In this document: positions 27,143 through 33,067 of the stretch, one piece after another
Layout of the letters: the number at the start of each line of letters is the position of its first letter
How positions within the stretch are numbered: the first letter of the stretch is position 1
From: Candidatus Margulisiibacteriota bacterium
GTDB taxonomy: Bacteria; Margulisbacteria; Termititenacia; Termititenacales; Termititenacaceae
NCBI GenBank assembly: GCA_031264205.1
Contig: JAISEH010000106.1
Location: forward strand, 1-33,067
Length of the DNA: 33,067 nt
Reading direction: 5' to 3'
Notes under the pieces: generated by a model
What the model saw: the letters and a program-made list of their open reading frames with translations, nothing else
The model's database searches: none
Told to the model about the DNA's origin: nothing
Position numbers and translations under genes: made by a program

Positions 27143-28474
27143 TTATTTCCCCACGCAAAAATTGGCGAAAATCTGCTCAATAATTTCATCGGACACCGCG
27201 TCGCCGGTGATTTCGCCGAGAACGGCCACGATCTCTTTGAGATACGGCGCCAGCACATCCAGATAATCGACGGCCTCCAGCGCGTCCAGAGTTTTGGCCA
27301 AAATTTGCGCCGCGCGGATCAGCCGGTCTTTTTGGCGCAGCGAGCTGATGTAAATATTTTTACTGAAATCCACGCGGCGCAGGTCGAGTTTCTCCAAAAT
27401 TTTCGCGGCCAGCAGATCGAGATTTTGGCCGGTTTTGGCAGATACCGGAATAGCCTCGGGGATACCCACTTTTTCTGACAAGTCCATTTTATTGGCCACG
27501 CGCAAATGCGGCCGGTCGCGGAGATATTCCAAAATTTCCTGATCTTCCGCCGCCGCGCCGGAAGCCGCGTCAAATACGGCCAGCACGAGATCAGCCGTTT
27601 GCAAATGCGCGCGGCTGCGCTCCACGCCGAGCTTTTCCACCGTGTCCTGCGTCTCACGCAGACCGGCTGTGTCGACGAGCGTGACACGCAGGCCACCGAT
27701 TTGCGCTTCGGCTTCCAGAGCGTCGCGCGTCGTGCCGGGCACAGCGGTTACGATCGCTTTGTTGTGCTGGAGCAGCGCGTTAAAAAGCGAAGACTTGCCG
27801 GTATTGGGACGACCAGCCAGCGCGACGACCGCGCCGGATTTTATGAGCAAACCTCTGGCGCTGTCCTCCAGTAATCGCGCGAAAGTTTCTTGCGCGTTTT
27901 TGAGCAAGACGCGGATTTTTTCCAGCGGCGGATCGTCTATTTCGTCGGGATAATCCAGCGCGGCTTCTATTTCACTCAAGATTTGCAAAAACTCGCCGCG
28001 AATTTGCCGGATTTTTTGCTGAACATCGCCTTCTAGATGCCGTAAAGCAAGACTTAAAGACAATTCACTGCCTGCGGAAATAGTGTCCGCCACTGCTTCA
28101 ACCTGTGTTAAGCCTAGCTTCCCAGCCAAAAATGCTCTTTTGGTAAACTCACCGGCCTCTGCCAGACGCGCGCCGGCCTTTAAAACCTCGGTCAGAAGTT
28201 TTTGTGTCAAGTAATATGAACCATGACAGTTAATTTCTACTACATCTTCGCCGGTATAAGAATTTGGCGCTTCAAAAACGGAAAGCAGTCCTTTATCAAT
28301 GATGGTTTTAGTGTTAAGTTCAAATAAAACACAGGGTTTTATCGTGTTTTTGTCAAATTTTTTTACACTGGATATTTTGGCCGCCACCGCGAAAGCGTCC
28401 GGCCCGGAAATGCGCACTATCGCCACGCCCCCGGTTCCCGGCGGAGTGGCAATAGCGGCGATAGTGTTATTCAC
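27143..28474 (-). CDS. mnmE: tRNA modification GTPase MnmE
   Basis: A 443-residue MnmE. The N-terminal tetrahydrofolate-binding domain (NTIAAIATPPGTGGVAIVRISGPDAF) is followed by a helical domain. The inserted G domain has G1 GRPNTGKSSLFNALL, TTRD, DTAGLRETQD and the NKMD guanine motif. The C-terminal FCVGK carries the conserved cysteine. With MnmG it modifies U34 of tRNAs. I start at GTG 28474, which overlaps the khpB stop by 8 nt; longer frames upstream only shadow khpB. There is no SD, so translation is probably coupled. Its stop abuts that of the opposing PstS-like gene. Confidence 0.96.
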   Translation of the reverse strand: MNNTIAAIATPPGTGGVAIVRISGPDAFAVAAKISSVKKFDKNTIKPCVLFELNTKTIIDKGLLSVFEAPNSYTGEDVVEINCHGSYYLTQKLLTEVLKAGARLAEAGEFTKRAFLAGKLGLTQVEAVADTISAGSELSLSLALRHLEGDVQQKIRQIRGEFLQILSEIEAALDYPDEIDDPPLEKIRVLLKNAQETFARLLEDSARGLLIKSGAVVALAGRPNTGKSSLFNALLQHNKAIVTAVPGTTRDALEAEAQIGGLRVTLVDTAGLRETQDTVEKLGVERSRAHLQTADLVLAVFDAASGAAAEDQEILEYLRDRPHLRVANKMDLSEKVGIPEAIPVSAKTGQNLDLLAAKILEKLDLRRVDFSKNIYISSLRQKDRLIRAAQILAKTLDALEAVDYLDVLAPYLKEIVAVLGEITGDAVSDEIIEQIFANFCVGK

Positions 28475-29039
28475 TTTTTTCTTTTTTGAAACCTTTGGGC
28501 GAGACGACCACCTGACGCGTGCGTCCCATACCGCGGCTAAAAGTCTCCACAGCAGGGCGGCTTTGCAGGGCGGTGTGCACAATGCGTCTTTCCGCGGCGG
28601 ACATCGGGTCCAGCACGATCTGCACATTTTCGCGCTCGGCGACATCGGCGGCGTCATTGGCCGCGGCGATGATGGCCTGCTCCTGTTTGACCTTGTAATC
28701 GTTGGCGTCCAGATGCACGAAAGCTTTTTTCTGATATTTGCGGCTCAAAATATTGGACAGCAGCAATTGCAATGCCTGCAAAGTGCTGCCGGCTTTGCCG
28801 ATCACAATGCCCAGATCTTCCGCGCCGGTGATTTCCAGCGCGATAGTATTCTCGCGGCTGTCTTTCACGACGACGTCAACATTCAAACCCATCGTTTTCA
28901 AAATATCGAGCAGGGTCAGACGCGCGCTGTCCGTAACCGCCGGAGTGATTTCCAGAGTTTCGCGTTGCGGTCTTTCCGCGCCGTTACTGACCGGGGTTTC
29001 AGCGGGCGCTTCTTCTTTTTTACCAAAAATTCCAAACAT
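28467..29039 (-). CDS. khpB: KhpB/Jag RNA-binding protein (KH-R3H)
   Basis: A 190-residue protein with a short acidic/Pro-rich N-terminus in place of a full Jag_N domain. A type-II KH domain (GLNVDVVVKDSRENTIALEITGAEDLGIVIGKAGSTLQALQ, with IGKAGS as the GxxG loop) is followed by an R3H domain (MSAAERRIVHTALQSR, R-x3-H). KhpB proteins bind many mRNAs and sRNAs and influence cell division and envelope synthesis. It sits between yidC and mnmE, the usual place. AAGGAG 7 nt before the ATG sets the start. Confidence 0.93.
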   Translation of the reverse strand: MFGIFGKKEEAPAETPVSNGAERPQRETLEITPAVTDSARLTLLDILKTMGLNVDVVVKDSRENTIALEITGAEDLGIVIGKAGSTLQALQLLLSNILSRKYQKKAFVHLDANDYKVKQEQAIIAAANDAADVAERENVQIVLDPMSAAERRIVHTALQSRPAVETFSRGMGRTRQVVVSPKGFKKEKSE

Positions 29040-29051
29040 AAATTTTCTCCT

Positions 29052-29813
29052 TTACTTAATTTGTTTTACGTTGACCGTCTGCGGCGGCAGTTTTCTCAGC
29101 ATGTACACTTGCTGCAAACCGGCGCATAAATTGGACACGAGCAAATAAATCGAAATGCCGGCGCTCAAATTCAGGCAAACGATCAGCATCACGAAAGGCA
29201 TCATCAGCATCATTTTTTCCTGCTCTTTTTCCATGCCCATAGTTTTCTGGCTGAAATACGTGGTCAGGGCTACGAAGATCGCCAGCAGCGGCACAGCTAC
29301 CGGAAATTTGGTGTTTACGCCGGAGTATTGTTTTTTCACAATAATATTGGCCAGCGCTTTTTCCCGTGTTTCGCGCGTGTCGGAAATCCCGCGCTGATTT
29401 TCCCGATGAAACACGGCAAACTCCTGAGTTTCTTTAAAAGAGATGTCGTTGATCCACAAAAAATCTTTGCCGCCGTCCAGATTGATAAACGCCACAGAAT
29501 TCAGCGCGGCGTACAGCGCGAACAAAATCGGTAGCTGGATCAGCATGGGCAGACAGCCGGACAGAGGATTCATGTTGTGCGTTTTGTACAGCTCCAGCAT
29601 TTTTTTCTGCAAAGTCTGCGGATCGCTGCGGTATTTTTCTTGCAATTCCTTGAGCTTGGGCTGGATTTTGCGCATCGCCGCCATAGACTCAAATTGCTTG
29701 GCGGTCAGCGGCCAGAAAATTAGCTTGATCAGCACGGTCAGCAAAATAATCGCCAGACCATAATTTAGATTTGCGCCAAAAAACTTTAAGACCTCAATAA
29801 AAAAATTATTCAT
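29052..29813 (-). CDS. yidC: Membrane protein insertase YidC (short form)
   Basis: A 253-residue YidC/Oxa1 insertase. Visible membrane segments are NYGLAIILLTVLIKLIFWPL (with the conserved basic residue in the groove), CLPMLIQLPILFALYAALNSV, VAVPLLAIFVALTTYF and MMPFVMLIVCLNLSAGISIYLLVSNL. There is no N-terminal anchor and no large periplasmic P1 domain, unusual for a diderm-type YidC, and no lipobox as in Gram-positive forms. I start at ATG 29813, not the GTG six bases upstream, because GGAG would lie only 1 nt from the GTG but 7 nt from the ATG. Confidence 0.93.
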   Translation of the reverse strand: MNNFFIEVLKFFGANLNYGLAIILLTVLIKLIFWPLTAKQFESMAAMRKIQPKLKELQEKYRSDPQTLQKKMLELYKTHNMNPLSGCLPMLIQLPILFALYAALNSVAFINLDGGKDFLWINDISFKETQEFAVFHRENQRGISDTRETREKALANIIVKKQYSGVNTKFPVAVPLLAIFVALTTYFSQKTMGMEKEQEKMMLMMPFVMLIVCLNLSAGISIYLLVSNLCAGLQQVYMLRKLPPQTVNVKQIK

Positions 29814-29843
29814 TTTCACTCTCCTTTCTATATAACATAAAGC

Positions 29844-30053
29844 TTACGGCCAATCCTCGCCGCCCGGCTGTCCGGGGCGGCAACGCAAAATTCTTTTCAG
29901 GCCGCGCCAGAGGCCGCGCGCCAAGCCGTATTTCTCCAGACTCAAAACCATATACTCCGAGCAAGTCGGATAAAACCGGCAAGCCCGCACCGGCCAGCGC
30001 TGGCTAAAAAATTGATAAACCCTGATCAGGCGGATAACAATTTTTTTAAGCAT
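29844..30053 (-). CDS. yidD: Membrane protein insertion efficiency factor YidD
   Basis: A 69-residue YidD. The family hallmark CRFYPTCSEYMVLSLEKYG with its Cys residues and the C-terminal RILRCRPGQPGGEDWP are present, after an amphipathic N-terminal helix (LKKIVIRLIRVYQFF). It is thought to aid YidC-dependent insertion. The start lies 28 nt inside rnpA, so the two are translated as overlapping frames. Confidence 0.95.
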   Translation of the reverse strand: MLKKIVIRLIRVYQFFSQRWPVRACRFYPTCSEYMVLSLEKYGLARGLWRGLKRILRCRPGQPGGEDWP

Positions 30054-30346
30054 TGTTCCAGCTCGACCTGCATATCCGCGAATTTGTTTTTCAATATTCC
30101 GGTACGCGCGACGAGGATCAAATCACCCGTCAATTTTTTGCCCGCGACGACTGCCCGCAACAATTCCCGTAAAAGACGTTTGGCCCGATTGCGCTGTACG
30201 GCGTTGCCGATAGTCTTTTTCGAGGCCACTACCGCATAGCGGAATTCTGCGTGGGGTAAATAAAACAGCACAAAACTTTTGCCGACCTGTTTCTGTCCCG
30301 CATAAACGGCCGCAAAATCGGCCTGCTTGGTCAGCGTCGGGAACAC
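30026..30346 (-). CDS. rnpA: Ribonuclease P protein component
   Basis: A 106-residue RnpA, which with the RNase P RNA matures the 5' ends of tRNAs. The hallmark VASKKTIGNAVQRNRAKRLLRE (RNR motif, near residue 42-60) and DLILVAR are present. The start is GTG 30346, 5 nt after the rpmH stop, with no SD, so it is probably coupled. The N-terminal region is shorter than in many homologues. Confidence 0.95.
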   Translation of the reverse strand: MFPTLTKQADFAAVYAGQKQVGKSFVLFYLPHAEFRYAVVASKKTIGNAVQRNRAKRLLRELLRAVVAGKKLTGDLILVARTGILKNKFADMQVELEQCLKKLLSA

Positions 30347-30351
30347 GCAGC

Positions 30352-30489
30352 CTAGACGGCCAAACGCTTTCTGCCCTTGGCGCGCCGCCGGCGGACGACG
30401 TTTTGGCCGTTAGCCGTGCCCATTCGCGCTAAAAAACCTTTTTTGCGTTTTTCCCGCAAAGCTTTGGGCTGAAAGGTGCGTTTCGTCAT
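30352..30489 (-). CDS. rpmH: 50S ribosomal protein bL34
   Basis: A 45-residue bL34: MTKRTFQPKALREKRKKGFL, then ARMGTANGQNVVRRRRAKGR and a KRLAV end. It is complete, with the family's typical length. Preceded by AAGGAG 7 nt before the ATG and by a promoter overlapping the end of the lipoprotein gene. It heads rpmH-rnpA-yidD-yidC-khpB-mnmE. Its natural stop is TAG. Confidence 0.97.
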   Translation of the reverse strand: MTKRTFQPKALREKRKKGFLARMGTANGQNVVRRRRAKGRKRLAV

Positions 30490-30516
30490 TTTTGTTCTCC
30501 TTGTTTAGTTGGCATC

Positions 30517-30546
30517 ATTATATAGGCAGGAAAAACTTTCCGTCAA
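30517..30546 (-). promoter_or_regulatory. rpmH promoter
   Basis: On the minus strand TTGACG (30546-30541), an 18-nt spacer and TATAAT (30522-30517). The -35 contains the TGA stop codon of the upstream lipoprotein gene. Confidence 0.72.
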
Positions 30547-30935
30547 TTACTTGAAAAATATTCTTCCGGCAGAATAGCAAACTCAAAAAGATCCTCGCCG
30601 CTTTTATCTCGGTAATGATATATAATAGTAACGTTATTTTCGCCCAGATAGGCGGCTTCGGGTGTTTCATGCAAAGCCTGAAGTGCGTACTGGTGTACAG
30701 AAAGTTTTGTCATTTCTAGGTCAAGCATGGTTTTGGTGTGGTAAGGGTATGTATAAAAATAATGCAAATTGTGCCCAGAGGCGACGGCATAATCAAGTCT
30801 TGTTTCTTCGCTAACCATTACAGGGAAGTTCTCATTAGATTTTTTGACCAAATCTTTTAATTCTGTTTCAAAATCTGCAACACATCCGCTAAGAAATAAA
30901 ACGAGCAAGACAAATAAGATAATTTTTCTTTTCAT
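30543..30935 (-). CDS. Predicted lipoprotein of unknown function
   Basis: A 130-residue protein with a signal peptide KRKIILFVLLVLFLSGC ending in a good lipobox (LSGC), so it is probably lipid-anchored at Cys18. The mature part is acidic and beta-rich with aromatic turns (HNLHYFYTYPYHTKTM, NNVTIIYHYRDKSGEDLFEF). No family is recognised. The ATG overlaps the murG stop by 4 nt (ATGA), so it is the last gene of tyrA-murG-lipoprotein. Its stop codon lies in the rpmH promoter. Confidence 0.8.
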   Translation of the reverse strand: MKRKIILFVLLVLFLSGCVADFETELKDLVKKSNENFPVMVSEETRLDYAVASGHNLHYFYTYPYHTKTMLDLEMTKLSVHQYALQALHETPEAAYLGENNVTIIYHYRDKSGEDLFEFAILPEEYFSSN

Positions 30936-31870
30936 TTTGTTTTCTCAATAAACTGTTTTATTTTCTCCGCGGCGTTCTTGAAATGCAGAGTTTTGGCGGC
31001 GTTGGACATGCGGGTCAGCGTTTCAGGATTGTCGATTTTGGCGATCGCGGCGGCCAGTGCACCGGTGGTCAAATCTTTGTCGAGCAAAAGGACAGCCGCG
31101 CCGCGCTCCTCGAAATACCGCGCGTTAAATTCCTGATGATTGTCCGCGGCGTGCGGATAGGGTATCAATATAGAAGGCAAGCCTATGGCCGCCAGCTCGG
31201 ACAGAGTGGTGGCTCCGGCGCGGCAAACGCATAGTTTGGTCGGGCTGTACAGACTGGCCATGTCGTGCTGATAATTTGTTCCGTCAAGATGCACGAATTC
31301 GTTAACTAATGCTTGACTAACTTTAAGCTCATTTATAGCGTTGTTAATACTATTTGCAGACAATGACCCGCCAAAAACCAAAATTTTTGTGTTGTTTGGC
31401 GAAAAATTTACGTTAAGTATGTCTTTACGAACTGGATTTCCAGTTAAGACGGCTTTATTTCGGGGAAAATATCTGGCCGCTCCGGCAAAAGCGACGAAAA
31501 CTTTGGCGGCGAGGCGGCTCAAGTAACGATTAACACGACCGGGCAAGATGTTTTGTTCCTGTAAATAAACCTTTTTGCCGAGCAATTTGGCCGCTAAAAT
31601 GACCGGCACGGTGACATAGCCGCCGGTCGCTACCACAATATCCGGCTTTTCGCGCGCGAGGATTTTTAGAGCTTGATAAAATCCGGCCGCGACCGCGCGC
31701 GGATCACGGCAACTGGCCGGAATTTCGTAAAATTTATGACCGGCCTGCGGCACCAAGGTTTTTTCCAGCCGGTTTGACCCGATAAAAAAACGTTCCGCGA
31801 ATTTATCCGCGATCGCTAACGCGGGATAAATATGTCCGCCGGTGCCGCCGCAGGAAAAACAAACTTTCAT
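30932..31870 (-). CDS. murG: MurG, lipid II synthase (UDP-GlcNAc transferase)
   Basis: A 312-residue MurG, shorter than the usual ~350-360. The N-terminal GGTGGHIYPALAIADKF glycine loop, LQEQNILPGRVNRYL, AVLTGNPVRKDIL, LVFGGSLSANSIN and the donor-binding CRAGATTLSELAAIGLPSILIPYPHAADNHQEFNA are all present. It adds GlcNAc to lipid I on the inner membrane to give lipid II. The start overlaps the tyrA stop by 4 nt, an unusual operon partner. The shortening is spread over loops; the active-site motifs are intact. Confidence 0.95.
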   Translation of the reverse strand: MKVCFSCGGTGGHIYPALAIADKFAERFFIGSNRLEKTLVPQAGHKFYEIPASCRDPRAVAAGFYQALKILAREKPDIVVATGGYVTVPVILAAKLLGKKVYLQEQNILPGRVNRYLSRLAAKVFVAFAGAARYFPRNKAVLTGNPVRKDILNVNFSPNNTKILVFGGSLSANSINNAINELKVSQALVNEFVHLDGTNYQHDMASLYSPTKLCVCRAGATTLSELAAIGLPSILIPYPHAADNHQEFNARYFEERGAAVLLLDKDLTTGALAAAIAKIDNPETLTRMSNAAKTLHFKNAAEKIKQFIEKTK

Positions 31871-32700
31871 CTATAAATACTCCGTCTGATTTGCCGGCTG
31901 AATTCGAGATATTCTTTGAGGCCTTTGTAGTCGCCGCGGCCGATCAGCTGCTCAAGCCAGGAAATTTCACGCTGAAGTTTTTTCAAATGCCGCAGCACTT
32001 CGCGGCGGTTGGTGCGCGCGACTTCCACGCCCCACAGCGGGTCGGATTCCGCGATACGCGTGCAGGATTGGAAACCGGTCGCGGCCAGCGCGCGTTTGGT
32101 ATCATCATCGGCCATTTGCAGCAGGGCGACGGCGTTAAAATACGGTGTGTGCGAGACAGCCGCGACCGCGGCGTCGTGCTCGCGGGCCTCGGCTTTGCAG
32201 GGGCGCGCGCCGAGCGACTTAAAAAATTGCAGGACGGCCAGCAATTTGCCGCGCGGTGTATTTTTGTACGGCGTGAAGATAATGCGCGCGCCTTGCAGCA
32301 GCTCCGCCGAGGAGTGCGCGATACCGGTTTTCTCGCTGCCAAACATCGGGTGGCAGCCGATAAATTTATCGGCATATTTTTTGAGCGCGCCGACGATCTG
32401 GCTTTTGGTCGAGCCGGTGTCGATGATAATCGCGCCGGGTTTGGCCACCGCGTAAATTTGTTTCACATAAGCGGTGATCAGCTCGATCGGCGTGGCGATG
32501 ATTATCAGATCGGCATCGTGGCACAGCGCGGCAATATTGCCCGGTGTTTCCTGCACGATGCCGCTGTCGTAAGCGTAGGCCAGAGTTTTGGACGAGGCGG
32601 TTTTGGCGGCGATCCAGGTGGCCGGATATTTCTGGCGTATGGCGCGGGCGATAGAGCCGCCGATCAGCCCCAGCCCGATGAAAGCGACCTTTTGAAACAT
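31867..32700 (-). CDS. tyrA: Prephenate dehydrogenase
   Basis: A 277-residue TyrA. The N-terminal Rossmann motif VAFIGLGLIGGSIARAI is followed by LIIIATPIELI, IIDTGSTKSQIVGAL, the catalytic-region FIGCHPMFGSEKTGI and LGARPCKAEAREHDAAVAAVSHTPYFNAVAL. It oxidatively decarboxylates prephenate to 4-hydroxyphenylpyruvate for tyrosine synthesis, or acts on arogenate. No ACT regulatory domain is present. Probably leaderless: TATAAT ends 6 nt before the ATG. First gene of tyrA-murG-lipoprotein. Confidence 0.94.
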   Translation of the reverse strand: MFQKVAFIGLGLIGGSIARAIRQKYPATWIAAKTASSKTLAYAYDSGIVQETPGNIAALCHDADLIIIATPIELITAYVKQIYAVAKPGAIIIDTGSTKSQIVGALKKYADKFIGCHPMFGSEKTGIAHSSAELLQGARIIFTPYKNTPRGKLLAVLQFFKSLGARPCKAEAREHDAAVAAVSHTPYFNAVALLQMADDDTKRALAATGFQSCTRIAESDPLWGVEVARTNRREVLRHLKKLQREISWLEQLIGRGDYKGLKEYLEFSRQIRRSIYR

Positions 32701-32706
32701 GCGCCT

Positions 32707-32735
32707 ATTATAAGGAGAAAAAAAGCGAAAAACAA
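32707..32735 (-). promoter_or_regulatory. tyrA promoter (leaderless)
   Basis: On the minus strand a weak TTGTTT (32735-32730), a 17-nt spacer and consensus TATAAT (32712-32707), then aggcgc and the ATG. No SD at a usable distance. Confidence 0.6.
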
Positions 32736-32765
32736 ATGTATAGGTATGGCCGCGCTGTAAGGCTG

Positions 32766-32774
32766 TGTTATAAT
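32766..32774 (+). promoter_or_regulatory. Extended -10 of the right-edge secreted-protein gene (leaderless)
   Basis: TGT-TATAAT (32766-32774), seven bases, then ATG 32782. No SD. Confidence 0.55.
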
Positions 32775-32781
32775 TCAGCCG

Positions 32782-33067
32782 ATGAAAAAAATATTTTTCT
32801 GTTTAGCATTGGCGGCCTGGCTGGGCGCCGAGACTTCTATCGGCGGCATCGCTATTGGCGAAACTTTTGACAATGTCGCGCAAAAATATCCTTTTGTCGG
32901 CAGATGGGGCAGACAGGAAATTACCGGCCTGCCCTATCCGCTCAATGTCAACGACAAGACGCAGGTTTTTCTGGCGCAGCAGCCAGAGAACCGCATCTAT
33001 TTTTATTTTAACGAAAACAAAGAAGTGATCGCGGTCGGCCTGTACACCGGCAATATGGCGGCTGGCT
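32782..33067 (+). CDS. Secreted protein of unknown function (partial, runs off right edge)
   Basis: The first 95 codons of a protein with a signal peptide MKKIFFCLALAAWLGAETS (cleavage likely after GAE or nearby). A segment with the look of a small beta domain follows (GGIAIGETFDNVAQKYPFVGRW, then NRIYFYFNENKEVIAVGLYTG). No family is recognised. The IGETFDNVAQKYP pattern recalls short periplasmic modules but is too brief to assign. The -10 box ends 7 nt before the ATG. Confidence 0.75.
   Translation, partial: MKKIFFCLALAAWLGAETSIGGIAIGETFDNVAQKYPFVGRWGRQEITGLPYPLNVNDKTQVFLAQQPENRIYFYFNENKEVIAVGLYTGNMAAG

Noticed and set aside
28299..29129. 276-codon plus-strand open frame opposite mnmE and khpB
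   Set aside because: Antisense to two well-supported genes; low-quality composition.
31891..32760. 289-codon plus-strand open frame opposite tyrA
   Set aside because: Antisense shadow of a clear prephenate dehydrogenase; no SD, promoter or protein-like motifs.
1..33067. CRISPR arrays, rRNA or tRNA genes, complete insertion sequences
   Set aside because: No regularly spaced direct repeats, rRNA-like segments, cloverleaf signatures or transposase genes were seen on reading both strands.

Overview
The window looks like the replication-origin region of the chromosome of an uncultured, probably diderm bacterium of roughly balanced base composition. It holds dnaA-dnaN, the rpsF-ssb-rpsR-rplI cluster, mnmG-rsmG, parA-parB with two exact parS sites, miaB, and an opposed mnmE-khpB-yidC-yidD-rnpA-rpmH cluster next to murG and tyrA. 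The TIGR03546/TIGR03545 gene pair, which I recall being restricted to bacteria with outer membranes, and the predicted lipoprotein and secreted proteins fit a diderm. A Margulisbacteria- or Elusimicrobia-like lineage is possible but is only a guess from gene content. No tRNA, rRNA, CRISPR array or insertion sequence was recognised. Layout. Bases 1-1500 carry the last codons of a phage-tail-collar-like gene and two adjacent minus-strand toxin-antitoxin modules (HepT/MntA and VapBC). Bases 1548-4765 carry the TIGR03546/TIGR03545 pair and an orphan gene. Bases 4917-8742 (minus) carry a methyltransferase and carB. Bases 8936-18513 (mostly plus) carry dnaA, dnaN, the ribosomal protein/SSB cluster, an epimerase, a third ssb, an amber-interrupted mnmG and rsmG. 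Bases 18645-21439 are accessory: a MATE exporter, a lone tail-collar gene and an XRE regulator. Bases 21601-25801 form a segregation/origin-like zone with parS, a GNAT gene, parAB, structured repeats, miaB and a DnaA-box cluster. Bases 25802-27142 hold an Smr protein and a PstS-like protein. Bases 27143-32700 (minus) hold mnmE to rpmH, a lipoprotein gene, murG and tyrA. A secreted-protein gene runs off the right edge. How the genes work together. DnaA and DnaN start and sustain replication; ParA, ParB and parS segregate the origin; the SSBs protect single strands. MnmE with MnmG, and MiaB, modify the tRNA anticodon loop, and RsmG methylates 16S rRNA. RpmH, RnpA, YidD, YidC and KhpB link ribosome, RNase P and membrane insertion. 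MurG and TyrA, and CarB, serve cell-wall and amino-acid/pyrimidine synthesis. Most notable signals. (1) A family of structured repeats at 18512-18619, 23947-24062 and, inverted, 24071-24148, whose outer stems differ in sequence but stay complementary and keep one bulged base. (2) Thirteen genes have a -10 hexamer only 5-9 nt before the start codon, six of them at exactly 6 nt, and no Shine-Dalgarno site, which suggests pervasive leaderless transcription. (3) mnmG is broken by one amber codon at its most conserved motif, with an SD and ATG just downstream. (4) Three non-identical ssb genes lie within 3.3 kb. (5) miaB lacks its TRAM domain. (6) There are three separate DnaA-box clusters.
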